Shown in pieces: positions 1 to 6,008 of a DNA stretch of 6,664 bases. Position 1 is the first letter of the stretch. Every line of letters starts with the position of its first letter. The stretch is from Gallionellales bacterium CG03_land_8_20_14_0_80_55_15. Lineage in GTDB: Bacteria > Pseudomonadota > Gammaproteobacteria > Burkholderiales > Gallionellaceae. The position numbers and the translations under genes were made by a program. The notes under the pieces are model-generated. The model did no database searches. It worked only from the letters and a program-made list of their open reading frames with translations, and was not told where the DNA came from. The stretch covers positions 1 through 6,664 of the forward strand of contig PEUR01000213.1 of assembly GCA_002780675.1 (NCBI GenBank). The letters run 5' to 3'.

Positions 1-107
1 CCGCCGCCCTGATCCAGAACGCGATCAACCCCCAATAAACGCAGGGTGATATTGATGACGAATACCACCGCCAGGTTGGTCAAAACAAACAGAAAAATTC
101 GTTTCAT
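1..107 (-). CDS. htpX: Protease HtpX, N-terminal part (runs off the left edge)
   Basis: The minus strand encodes 35 codons starting MKRIFLFVLTNLAVVFVINI and continuing TLRLLGVDRVLDQGG before the window ends. This matches the start of HtpX, an inner-membrane zinc metalloprotease of family M48B that takes part in quality control of membrane proteins. Residues 4-20 form the first hydrophobic membrane segment, and the TNLAV stretch followed by LLGV is characteristic of HtpX N-termini. The HEXXH zinc site lies outside the window and cannot be checked. The start codon is supported by a GGAGA Shine-Dalgarno sequence at 118-122. The upstream region carries an exact-consensus heat-shock promoter and a sigma-70-like promoter, which fits the known heat-shock control of htpX in other proteobacteria. 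The identity rests on the N-terminus plus the promoter context. Confidence 0.87.
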   Translation of the reverse strand, partial: MKRIFLFVLTNLAVVFVINITLRLLGVDRVLDQGG

Positions 108-116
108 AACGCTATG

Positions 117-122
117 TTCTCC
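117..122 (-). promoter_or_regulatory. Ribosome binding site of htpX
   Basis: On the minus strand GGAGAA lies 9 bases before the ATG whose A is at 107. It is one of the few clear Shine-Dalgarno sequences in the window and fixes the htpX start. Confidence 0.7.
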
Positions 123-144
123 AAAGACTAAATTTACGCCGGGC

Positions 145-172
145 AGTTTAGCAGCTATCCCGCCACGGTCAA
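145..172 (-). promoter_or_regulatory. Sigma-70-like promoter of htpX
   Basis: On the minus strand TTGACC (172-167) is separated by 16 bases from TAAACT (150-145). The -35 matches the consensus at 5 of 6 positions and the -10 at 4 of 6. Transcription would begin near 138 and give a leader of about 30 bases. It lies just downstream of the heat-shock promoter, so the two would act in tandem, with basal and heat-induced expression. The start site is inferred. Confidence 0.5.
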
Positions 173-174
173 CC

Positions 175-202
175 AAATGGGGCATCCCCGGCAGCTTTCA
201 AG
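175..202 (-). promoter_or_regulatory. Heat-shock (sigma-32, RpoH) promoter of htpX
   Basis: On the minus strand CTTGAAA (202-196) is followed after 13 bases by CCCCATTT (182-175). This is an exact match to the sigma-32 consensus (CTTGAAA, about 11-16 bases, CCCCATNT). It points at htpX, a known heat-shock gene, and would start transcription near 168, leaving a leader of about 60 bases. The motif match is seen directly; RpoH control is inferred from it and from the gene's known regulation elsewhere. Confidence 0.85.
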
Positions 203-209
203 TGTCGTT

Positions 210-585
210 GACCATCCGATAACGCAAAGAGTTCCTTTCCCGCCATATTGAGATTCCGGCCTAACGGGCATGGGAAAATCCATCCCTGATAATGAAATGG
301 TTCTCGCAGGGATGTTGCCCTGTGGACAACAACTCGCAACCTCGCCACGCCCGCCCCCCTCCCGATTGCCCCCTCGCTTCGCTCTCCCCCCTCACGCCCT
401 ACGGGGTACAAGCGCGAGGGAGGCACGAACGAACCGCTACGCGTGTTTTACGTTAAACGACGTGCCACCCTCATAAGCCATGCCGAACGACGCATCCCAT
501 CCCGAAAAATAGACCGTCTGTCAGTTAAAATCCTTGAGCCCAGCCCCCCAATCACAGGGCTTGAGCGTATTATGCGAGGCACGCC
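210..585. other. Gene-free intergenic stretch with inverted repeats
   Basis: I find no convincing gene here. The open frames over it are short, rich in Pro/Arg/Ser, and resemble no family I know. The stretch contains several inverted repeats. CATCCCTG at 281-288 pairs with CAGGGATG at 307-314. CAGGG at 307-311 can instead pair with CCCTG at 318-322. CCCTCG at 371-376 pairs with CGAGGG at 415-420 and continues with CTT/AAG across a 2-base bulge. GGCACG at 422-427 pairs with CGTGCC at 461-466. The middle part (about 349-395) is strongly C-rich on the plus strand. No U-tract follows any stem, so none is called a terminator. It could hold a degraded palindromic repeat or an RNA, but nothing proves this. 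Confidence 0.4.
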
Positions 586-614
586 TTGATAACAAGTAAG
601 AAATGACAAATAAA
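586..614 (+). promoter_or_regulatory. Possible sigma-70 promoter of the GGDEF-EAL/HDOD operon
   Basis: TTGATA (586-591, 5 of 6 to consensus), a 17-base spacer and AATAAA (609-614, 4 of 6) lie just ahead of the ATG at 643. Transcription would begin near 621 and give a leader of about 20 bases. The spacing is ideal but the -10 is weak. Confidence 0.35.
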
Positions 615-642
615 TCCGTGCTTCCCTAAGCGCTATTACCCC

Positions 643-1962
643 ATGCCTCTTGCCCTTCATTCAAACATGCACCCGCCTGAAGCCGAACCGATCACAGGAT
701 TTCTCAAGCGCAGCGTTTGCTTTGACGAAATTACGCAACGGGCGACGTTGGCGACACCCGAACATCCGCTTGCCATTATCTGGATTGCGCTGGATCGTTT
801 CAAACGGGTCAATGAATCCTTCGGCCATCAAGGTGGAGACGCTTACATTGCCCAGATCGCACAGCGCCTGCGCGCCAAAATCGGTATAACTGCACAGTGG
901 TATCGTATGGCAGGTGACGAGTTTGTTTGCCTGCTACCCGATTGCGATTTCGACCATACCAACCAGATTGCTGCAACCCTGTTGCGCGAAATTGAAACTC
1001 CGTTTCCAATCAATAAGTTGTTGCTGCATCCCTCGGCCAGCCTGGGTATAGCGATACTTGCAGCAGACGAAAACCCCCACGCTTGCCTGGAACGTGCCGA
1101 TCAAGCCATGAATACCGCCAAACGTGCAGGTGGCGGACGCATTGTCAATTCTGGAGTCGAACCGATACCAGGAAGACTCGGCATCTATCTGGCACGCCAT
1201 GAACTTGAAATTGAAAATCAATTGCATCTGGCACTGGAGCAAGGTGAACTAAGCCTGCACTACCAGCCTTGCCTGGACAGTAATGGACGGGTCGTGTCGT
1301 TCGAGGCTTTGCTGCGCTGCGCCAATAAACGGCTTACACCCAGCGAATTTATCCCGGTTGCGGAGAAAACCGGCTTGATTGTTCGCCTCGGTGAATGGGC
1401 GTTGCTGGAGGGCGCACGCTTTGCCCAACGCCTTGCCGCAACGGGGCTGCCTATTCCGGTTGCCATCAATGTTTCACGCGCCCAGTTCACCACCCTCCGT
1501 TTTGCCCAAACGCTGCACGCCGCACTGCTGTGCGCCAATGTCAATCCAGAACTGATCGAACTGGAACTCACCGAATCGCTGTTCATGGATCATTCCATGA
1601 CCGTACAAGCCAATCTGCGCGCGGCACGCGATGCGGGTGTTGCACTGTCCATTGATGATTTCGGCACAGGCTATTCCTGCCTGGCAAACCTGAAAGACAT
1701 TAAAGCCGGCAAACTCAAACTCGACCGGGCTTTCGTCATTGCACTACCACAGGACACGCGCGCCGTCGCCGTAGTCAAGGCAATTGCGCGGCTGGGCCGG
1801 GAGCTGGGCATGCGGGTCGTCGCCGAAGGCGTTGAAAATCAGACGCAACTTGACGCACTGCATGAAGCCGGAGTGGACATCACACAAGGCTTTTTTCATG
1901 CCCGCCCGATGCCGGAAACGGCACTGCTGGCATGGCTGGACAAGCACGGAAAAACAACATGA
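643..1962 (+). CDS. Cytosolic GGDEF-EAL protein, probable cyclic-di-GMP phosphodiesterase
   Basis: This 439-residue protein has a GGDEF domain (about 15-170) followed by an EAL domain (about 187-435). There is no signal peptide, membrane segment or N-terminal sensor domain, so it is probably cytosolic. The EAL half looks intact: EALLR at 221-225, N275 (INVS), E308 and E311 (LELTES), DDFGTGYS at 338-345, K359 (LKLD), E395 (AEGVEN) and TQG at 414-416. It should hydrolyse cyclic-di-GMP to pGpG. The GGDEF half reads AGDEF (90-94), has NE instead of the usual ND at 57-58, and lacks the RxxD inhibitory site (GITA at 81-84). It may be inactive or act as a GTP-sensing regulator, although some AGDEF cyclases are active. 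The ATG at 643 is the first start after an in-frame stop at 604; there is no clear Shine-Dalgarno, and M9 at 667 is an alternative. The stop overlaps the next gene's start. Domain calls are firm; activity is inferred. Confidence 0.93.
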   Translation: MPLALHSNMHPPEAEPITGFLKRSVCFDEITQRATLATPEHPLAIIWIALDRFKRVNESFGHQGGDAYIAQIAQRLRAKIGITAQWYRMAGDEFVCLLPDCDFDHTNQIAATLLREIETPFPINKLLLHPSASLGIAILAADENPHACLERADQAMNTAKRAGGGRIVNSGVEPIPGRLGIYLARHELEIENQLHLALEQGELSLHYQPCLDSNGRVVSFEALLRCANKRLTPSEFIPVAEKTGLIVRLGEWALLEGARFAQRLAATGLPIPVAINVSRAQFTTLRFAQTLHAALLCANVNPELIELELTESLFMDHSMTVQANLRAARDAGVALSIDDFGTGYSCLANLKDIKAGKLKLDRAFVIALPQDTRAVAVVKAIARLGRELGMRVVAEGVENQTQLDALHEAGVDITQGFFHARPMPETALLAWLDKHGKTT

Positions 1963-2822
1963 CTGACACACCTTGCTCAATTGAAGCCCAACTGGAAAAC
2001 TCGTTAAGGGAAATTGACATCCCGCCGCGCCCCGTCATCCTCGACCGCATCAGCGCGGAAATGGAAAAAGATGAGCCTGACTTTAATCACCTCGCCCACC
2101 TTATCGCCGCCGATGTCGCGCTTTCCGCCAGCCTGATAAAAATCACCAATTCGCCTTTTTTCGGTTTTCGCGGGCGCGTACATACCCCGCGCGAAGCCCT
2201 CATGCTGCTGGGGCTGAATGTAGCCAGCAAGGCGATCGCGGGCATCGCGATGCGTCGCGCCTTTCCCAGTTCACCGCAACTGGAACGCTTTTGGGACGCT
2301 TCGGCACTGATCGCACGTCTTTCCGGATGGCTCGCGCAGCGTGTCACCGACCGCAGACTGCGTGCCGACGATGCCTATACTTTCGGCCTGTTCCGCGACT
2401 GCGGCATCCCCATCCTGCTATCGCGCCGCCCTTGCTACTTTGAGGTGCTGATTGAAGCTAACCACGATGATAGCCGCTGCTTCACCGCAATAGAGGATCT
2501 CGCCTTACCCACCAATCACGCCATCGTGGGTAGTCTGCTGGCACAAAGCTGGTGGCTGACGGACGAGACCAGTGTTTCAATACGTCTCCACCACGACCTC
2601 GCCACGCTCAATGCGACCACCATTCCCCCTTCGCTGAACAGCCGCTATATGATTGCTGTCGCACAATTATCCGAGTATCTGTTGCAACAACATACCCAAC
2701 GCAGCTTTACCCAGGAATGGGTCAAGCTAGGTCCCTCCTGCCTGCGCTTGTTAAAACTCAACGATGAAGATGTCGCAGAACTGCTGACAGAGGCGACGCT
2801 TATTCTGGAAGCTGAGGACTGA
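1959..2822 (+). CDS. HDOD-domain signalling protein
   Basis: This 287-residue protein carries an HDOD domain over about residues 14-210. Marks of the family are IPPRPVILDRI (21-31), LIAADVALSASLIKITNSPFFG (48-69, split here as LIAADVALSAS then LIKITNSPFFG) and REALMLLGLNVASKAI (78-93). The place where HD hydrolases carry the metal-binding His-Asp pair reads GLFRDCG (143-149), with Arg for His. This is typical of HDOD proteins, which act as non-catalytic scaffolds in signalling, for example with cyclic-di-GMP proteins. The ATG at 1959 overlaps the TGA of the GGDEF-EAL gene as ATGA, implying translational coupling and a shared operon. An in-frame ATG at 1932 would add nine residues inside the upstream gene and is less likely. 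The C-terminal 75 residues are helical-looking and I do not recognise them. No membrane segment is seen. The partnership with the upstream protein is inferred from gene order. Confidence 0.9.
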   Translation: MTDTPCSIEAQLENSLREIDIPPRPVILDRISAEMEKDEPDFNHLAHLIAADVALSASLIKITNSPFFGFRGRVHTPREALMLLGLNVASKAIAGIAMRRAFPSSPQLERFWDASALIARLSGWLAQRVTDRRLRADDAYTFGLFRDCGIPILLSRRPCYFEVLIEANHDDSRCFTAIEDLALPTNHAIVGSLLAQSWWLTDETSVSIRLHHDLATLNATTIPPSLNSRYMIAVAQLSEYLLQQHTQRSFTQEWVKLGPSCLRLLKLNDEDVAELLTEATLILEAED

Positions 2823-2873
2823 GCCAAAACTCCCCCCCTCGCACGCTTCAAGGCCGCTCAAAGGATAAGCAGT

Positions 2874-3116
2874 TCAGCCCTGGAATCCCATTTTCGCCCG
2901 CTGCAAATATAACTGTTCCACCTTGCTGCGCGCCCACGGCGTTCTGCGCAAAAATTTCAAACTGGACTTAATGCTGGGGTCATGTGTAAAACAGCGCACC
3001 GGCACGGCCTCCGCCATCGCGTCCCAACCCATATTCTCGGCGAGCTGCGTGACGATCATTTCAAGGGTAATGCCATCCAGACTGGGGCGGCTTGCAGGTT
3101 TTTTATGGGCATCCAT
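2874..3116 (-). CDS. VF530-family small DNA-binding protein (DUF2132)
   Basis: This 80-residue protein matches the VF530/DUF2132 family along nearly its whole length. DGITLEMIVTQLAENMGWD (14-32) is followed by RCFTHDPSIKSSLKF (41-55) and LRRTPWARSKVEQLYL (56-71), which are the family's conserved blocks. The Vibrio fischeri founder has a four-helix fold resembling the double-stranded DNA-binding domain of RecQ, and DNA binding is the accepted but poorly tested role. The N-terminal 12 residues are basic and variable. The gene converges with the HDOD gene across a 51-bp gap and diverges from the S4/pseudouridine-synthase-like gene across 68 bp. No good Shine-Dalgarno precedes the ATG. A TAAAAT at 3128-3123 on the minus strand would put a transcript start almost on the ATG, so a leaderless message is possible. 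The family call is firm; the cellular role is unknown. Confidence 0.9.
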   Translation of the reverse strand: MDAHKKPASRPSLDGITLEMIVTQLAENMGWDAMAEAVPVRCFTHDPSIKSSLKFLRRTPWARSKVEQLYLQRAKMGFQG

Positions 3117-3150
3117 GCGCGCATTTTACAGGCTGGCAGGCTTGAGCGTT

Positions 3151-3156
3151 TACAAT
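3151..3156 (+). promoter_or_regulatory. Probable -10 element for the pseudouridine-synthase-like gene
   Basis: TACAAT matches the -10 consensus at 5 of 6 positions and ends 28 bases before the ATG at 3185. The best -35 candidate, TTTACA at 3125-3130, is 20 bases upstream, which is longer than normal. The call therefore rests on the -10 and its position. Confidence 0.35.
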
Positions 3157-3184
3157 AGCCTCCCTTTTCAAGTATCCACTGGTC

Positions 3185-3910
3185 ATGACCGTCCCTGTCC
3201 GTCTCGCAAAATACCTTGCCTCATCCCTGCCCTGCTCGCGCCGCGAAGCTGAACTGTATATCGAAGGCGGCTGGGTCAGCGTTGAGGGACTCGTCGTGGA
3301 AGAACCACAGTTCATGGTGTCACAGCAGCAAGTCACGCTCCACCCCGATGCGCAACTCACGCCGGTTGCACCCGTGACCCTGCTGTTTAACCAGCCATTC
3401 GATTACACTCCTGCGGATACCGCCCCCCTGACCAATCCCGTACAAATTAACGCCGCCACGCAATCACCTGACGACTGTTCCGGCATCCACCTGCTGAAAA
3501 GGCACTTTGTTAAATTGACCCCCTGCACACCGCTGGAGCGCAATACGGGCGGCTTGCGGGTTTTTACCCAGGATTGGCGGGTGGAACGCAAACTGAAAGA
3601 AGATGCGCAAACGATGGAGCAGGAATATGTGGCTGAAGTCGCGGGCGAATTGTCTCCCGAGGGACTGAAACTGCTCAATCACGGCCTCAAATTCAATGGC
3701 AAACCCCTAGCCCCCTGCAAAGTAAGCTGGCAGAACGAAACCCGGCTGCGCTTTGCGCTGAAGGGGGTCATGCCGGGACAGATCGCGCACGCCTGCCAGG
3801 CTGTCGGGCTACAAGTGCTGTCGCTGAAACGCCTCCGTATCGGGCGCATCTCCATGGGCAAATTACAACCCGGGCAATGGCGTTATCTGATGCCGCACGA
3901 GCGGTTTTAG
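3185..3910 (+). CDS. RsuA/RluF-like pseudouridine synthase homologue with degenerate active site
   Basis: This 241-residue protein has the layout of the RsuA/RluB/RluE/RluF family. An S4 RNA-binding domain (about 5-50, with RLAKYLASSLPCSRREAELY at 6-25) precedes a synthase-like domain (about 64-240). The usual GRLDxxTxGLLLLTN catalytic motif reads PLERNTGGLRVFTQD (116-130), so the invariant catalytic Asp is Glu118. The NKP motif near the domain start is NQP (69-71), and the NRQIRRM motif is replaced by PGQIAHACQ (197-205). The family tail LKRLRIGRISMGKLQPGQWR (214-233) and EQEYVAEV (145-152) are well kept. The reading frame is complete and about family length, so it is not simply decaying; an RNA-binding role without catalysis is plausible. 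The ATG at 3185 lacks a Shine-Dalgarno, but no better start is visible. The ygjP-type gene begins 20 bp after its stop, suggesting co-transcription. Family membership is firm; loss of activity is inferred. Confidence 0.88.
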   Translation: MTVPVRLAKYLASSLPCSRREAELYIEGGWVSVEGLVVEEPQFMVSQQQVTLHPDAQLTPVAPVTLLFNQPFDYTPADTAPLTNPVQINAATQSPDDCSGIHLLKRHFVKLTPCTPLERNTGGLRVFTQDWRVERKLKEDAQTMEQEYVAEVAGELSPEGLKLLNHGLKFNGKPLAPCKVSWQNETRLRFALKGVMPGQIAHACQAVGLQVLSLKRLRIGRISMGKLQPGQWRYLMPHERF

Positions 3911-3930
3911 TTGCGCCCCCGCACACCGCC

Positions 3931-4476
3931 ATGCGTCCAAAAAAATCAATCAATTACCTTGCCGGCTACCCGCCCACGCGGGTGTCGCAAATCCGCCAGT
4001 TAATCGCACAAGACCAACTGGCCGAGCGACTGCTGCTCAAATACCCGCTGGCACACGAGACGCGCACTGACCGCGCACTTTACGACTATGTGCTGGCAAC
4101 CAAAGACCAGTATTTGCGCAACACGGGGGGATTGAGCCGCGTCGCCTTCGACAGCAAGCTGCACGTCATGCGCAACGCGCTGGGGCTGCACACGCGCATC
4201 TCGCGCGTACAGGGCAGCAAACTCAAGACCCGCCGCGAAATCCTGGTCGCGACTGTGTTCAAGGAAATGCCGCCCGAATTTCTGCGCATGATCGTGGTTC
4301 ACGAACTCGCGCACCTCAAGGAAGGCGAGCACAACAAAGCCTTCTATCAACTCTGCTGCCATATCGAACCCGCTTATCACCAACTGGAATTCGACCTGCG
4401 CGCCTACCTTACCCATCTCGACGCGACCGGGCAGCCGCTGTGGTCAAGCCTCCCCCTTAAAGCACCCGTACTTTAA
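3931..4476 (+). CDS. ygjP: YgjP-type metal-dependent hydrolase (COG1451)
   Basis: From the ATG at 3931 this is a 181-residue protein closely resembling E. coli YgjP. The zinc site is HELAH (124-128) with a third ligand at H134 in KEGEHNKAFYQL. Other conserved blocks are INYLAGYP (7-14), NALGLHTRISRVQGSKLK (82-99), FLRMIVVHELAHL (117-129) and YHQLEFDLRAYL (149-160). Family members are predicted zinc hydrolases, and E. coli YgjP has been described as a UTP pyrophosphatase; the physiological role is unsettled. No signal peptide is present, so it should be cytosolic. An upstream in-frame ATG at 3877 would add 18 residues and overlap the previous gene by 34 bases. I prefer 3931 because similarity to YgjP begins near residue 7 from there. 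The gene probably shares a transcript with the S4-domain gene upstream. Its 3' end overlaps dbpA on the other strand by 20 bp. Confidence 0.9.
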   Translation: MRPKKSINYLAGYPPTRVSQIRQLIAQDQLAERLLLKYPLAHETRTDRALYDYVLATKDQYLRNTGGLSRVAFDSKLHVMRNALGLHTRISRVQGSKLKTRREILVATVFKEMPPEFLRMIVVHELAHLKEGEHNKAFYQLCCHIEPAYHQLEFDLRAYLTHLDATGQPLWSSLPLKAPVL

Positions 4477-5872
4477 CCGTCTTGCCCTTGACCTTGCCGG
4501 CCGATAATTTGCGTTCCGCTGCGCGCGCGATGTCCCGGTTCACGGCAACGTAAGTAGAAAACTCGGTGACGTTGATTTTGCCAACCTGTTCGCGGGTAAA
4601 ACCGGCCTCCCCCGTGAGTGCGCCCAACACGTCACCCGCGCGGATTTTCTCACGTCGGCCACCAAGTATCTGTAGCGTCACCATGGGCGGCACCAGCGGC
4701 GCAGCGTTGTCGTTTTGCAGCGCGCCCAGTTCTTGCCACTCCGGCACGACCCCCATCATCTTGGCGATGCTCACGATGCGATGGCGGTCGGTAGGGGCAA
4801 CCAGACTGAGCGCCCAGCCGTTTTCATCGGCGCGACCGGTACGACCGATGCGGTGGATATGCACTTCCGGGTCGGGGGTCACGTCCACATTGATGACCGC
4901 TTCGAGTTGCGCGATGTCCAAACCCCGCGCCGCCACATCGGTTGCCACCAGCACCGAACAACTGCGATTGGCAAACTGGATCAACACCTGATCGCGTTCG
5001 CGCTGTTCCATGTCGCCATTCAGCGTCAGCGCTTGTATGCCCTGTGCGTGCAGCACTTCCAGCAAGGATCGGCATTGCTGTTTGGTATTGCAAAAGGCCA
5101 GCGTGCTGACCGGGCGATAGTGTTTGAGCAATAGCGCGACCGCCTGCAAGCGGTTTTCCTTTGTCACCTCATAGAATCGCTGGCGAATTTTGCTCTCTTC
5201 ATGCTGCTCGACCAGTTTCACTTCCTGGGGATTGCGCATGAATTGGCGCGCCAAGCGAATGATGCCATCGGGATAAGTCGCGGAGAACATCAGCGTCTGG
5301 CGTTCTGGCGGGCAATGTTTGGCGACAAACGCGATGTCGTCGTAAAAACCCATATCCAGCATACGGTCGGCTTCGTCCAGCACCAGCGTTTCGAGTGCCT
5401 CAAGATTCAGGCTGCCGCGCTCGATATGGTCCATGATGCGACCGGGCGTGCCGACCACGATGTGCGCGCCGTGTTCCAGACTGGCAATCTGCGGGCGCAT
5501 GGTCTGGCCGCCGCACAGCGTCAAGATTTTAATGTTGTCGGCAGAACGCGCCAGACGGCGCATTTCCTGCGTCACTTGATCGGCCAGCTCGCGTGTCGGA
5601 CAAATCACCATGGCTTGCACCGCGAAGCAGCGCGGGTTCAACTTGGTGAGCAAGGGCAGCGCGAATGCCGCCGTTTTGCCGCTGCCGGTCTTGGCTTGTG
5701 CAATCAGGTCATGCCAGGCCAGCGTAATCGGCAAGCTGGCTTGCTGTATCGGTGTCATCGCAACATAACCTAACTGCTGCAAAGTGAGCTGCATACCGGA
5801 CGAGAGCGGCAATTCGTTGAAAGAACGCCCGGCAAATGCGGGCGAAGAGGGAGGCTGGAGAATAGAGGTCAT
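4457..5872 (-). CDS. dbpA: ATP-dependent RNA helicase DbpA (DEAD-box)
   Basis: This 471-residue DEAD-box helicase has all core motifs: upstream aromatic F18 and Q-motif (TPIQQ at 40-44), motif I AKTGSGKT (60-67), Ia PTREL (92-96), GG (121-122), Ib TPGR (142-145), II DEAD (166-169), III SAT (197-199), IV LAFCNT (258-263), V ATDVAARGLDI (310-320) and VI HRIGRTGR (340-347). The C-terminal 75 residues (about 397-471) form the RRM-like domain that distinguishes DbpA, with IRAGDVLGALTGEAGFTREQ (410-429) and GKINVTEFSTYVAV (431-444). That domain binds hairpin 92 of 23S rRNA, and the ATPase drives remodelling during large-subunit assembly. The length is normal for DbpA. The ATG at 5872 is preceded by a weak GGGA about 10 bases upstream; M27 would remove the Q-motif aromatic. 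The stop overlaps the end of the ygjP-type gene tail to tail. No clear promoter is seen upstream. Confidence 0.95.
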   Translation of the reverse strand: MTSILQPPSSPAFAGRSFNELPLSSGMQLTLQQLGYVAMTPIQQASLPITLAWHDLIAQAKTGSGKTAAFALPLLTKLNPRCFAVQAMVICPTRELADQVTQEMRRLARSADNIKILTLCGGQTMRPQIASLEHGAHIVVGTPGRIMDHIERGSLNLEALETLVLDEADRMLDMGFYDDIAFVAKHCPPERQTLMFSATYPDGIIRLARQFMRNPQEVKLVEQHEESKIRQRFYEVTKENRLQAVALLLKHYRPVSTLAFCNTKQQCRSLLEVLHAQGIQALTLNGDMEQRERDQVLIQFANRSCSVLVATDVAARGLDIAQLEAVINVDVTPDPEVHIHRIGRTGRADENGWALSLVAPTDRHRIVSIAKMMGVVPEWQELGALQNDNAAPLVPPMVTLQILGGRREKIRAGDVLGALTGEAGFTREQVGKINVTEFSTYVAVNRDIARAAERKLSAGKVKGKTVKVRVL

Positions 5873-5945
5873 GCGCGATTATCCCAGCTTGCTGCAGAAC
5901 ACGCCCGTAAAAATTTTCAGGGCTGTTCCGGTGACCCTCTTTCTG

Positions 5946-5976
5946 TTGCAAATTGGCGCAGCGGATGCGGTATCAT
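5946..5976 (+). promoter_or_regulatory. Weak candidate promoter for the methyltransferase gene
   Basis: TTGCAA (5946-5951) and TATCAT (5971-5976, 5 of 6 to the -10 consensus) are separated by 19 bases, slightly too long. It lies 32 bases before the GTG at 6009. No other promoter-like pair stands out in the 136-bp gap between dbpA and this gene. Confidence 0.25.
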
Positions 5977-6008
5977 TACGCGGCGCAGTGCCACCGTAAA
6001 TTTCCCGA

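Noticed and set aside
568..573. TATTAT as a -10 for the GGDEF-EAL gene.
   Set aside because: No -35-like sequence lies 15-19 bases upstream; the nearest TTGAGC is 28 bases away. The pair at 586-614 is better spaced.
169..660. Short open frames on both strands in the gap between htpX and the GGDEF-EAL gene.
   Set aside because: They have low-complexity Pro/Arg/Ser-rich products, no recognisable family, and one covers the htpX promoters.
2821..2873. A terminator between the convergent HDOD and VF530 genes.
   Set aside because: Only 4-bp complementary ends (GAGC/GCTC) are visible and there is no U-tract on either strand.
558..3149. The 11-mer GGCTTGAGCGT occurs at 558-568 and at 3139-3149, each time followed by an A/T-rich -10-like sequence ahead of a gene.
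   Set aside because: A few 11-mer repeats are expected by chance in a window of this size, and the -10-like elements do not sit at the same distance from the 11-mer.
4000..4416. A 138-codon minus-strand open frame opposite the ygjP-type gene.
   Set aside because: It mirrors conserved YgjP codons and has no start-site signal or recognisable domain.
5201..5773. A 190-codon plus-strand open frame inside dbpA.
   Set aside because: It is the antisense shadow of conserved helicase motifs, with His/Arg/Gln-rich composition and no family resemblance.
5909..5939. AAAAATTTT followed by AGGG/CCCT complementarity upstream of dbpA as a regulatory hairpin.
   Set aside because: The stem is only 4-5 bp and no register gives a stable structure, so it is not distinguishable from chance.
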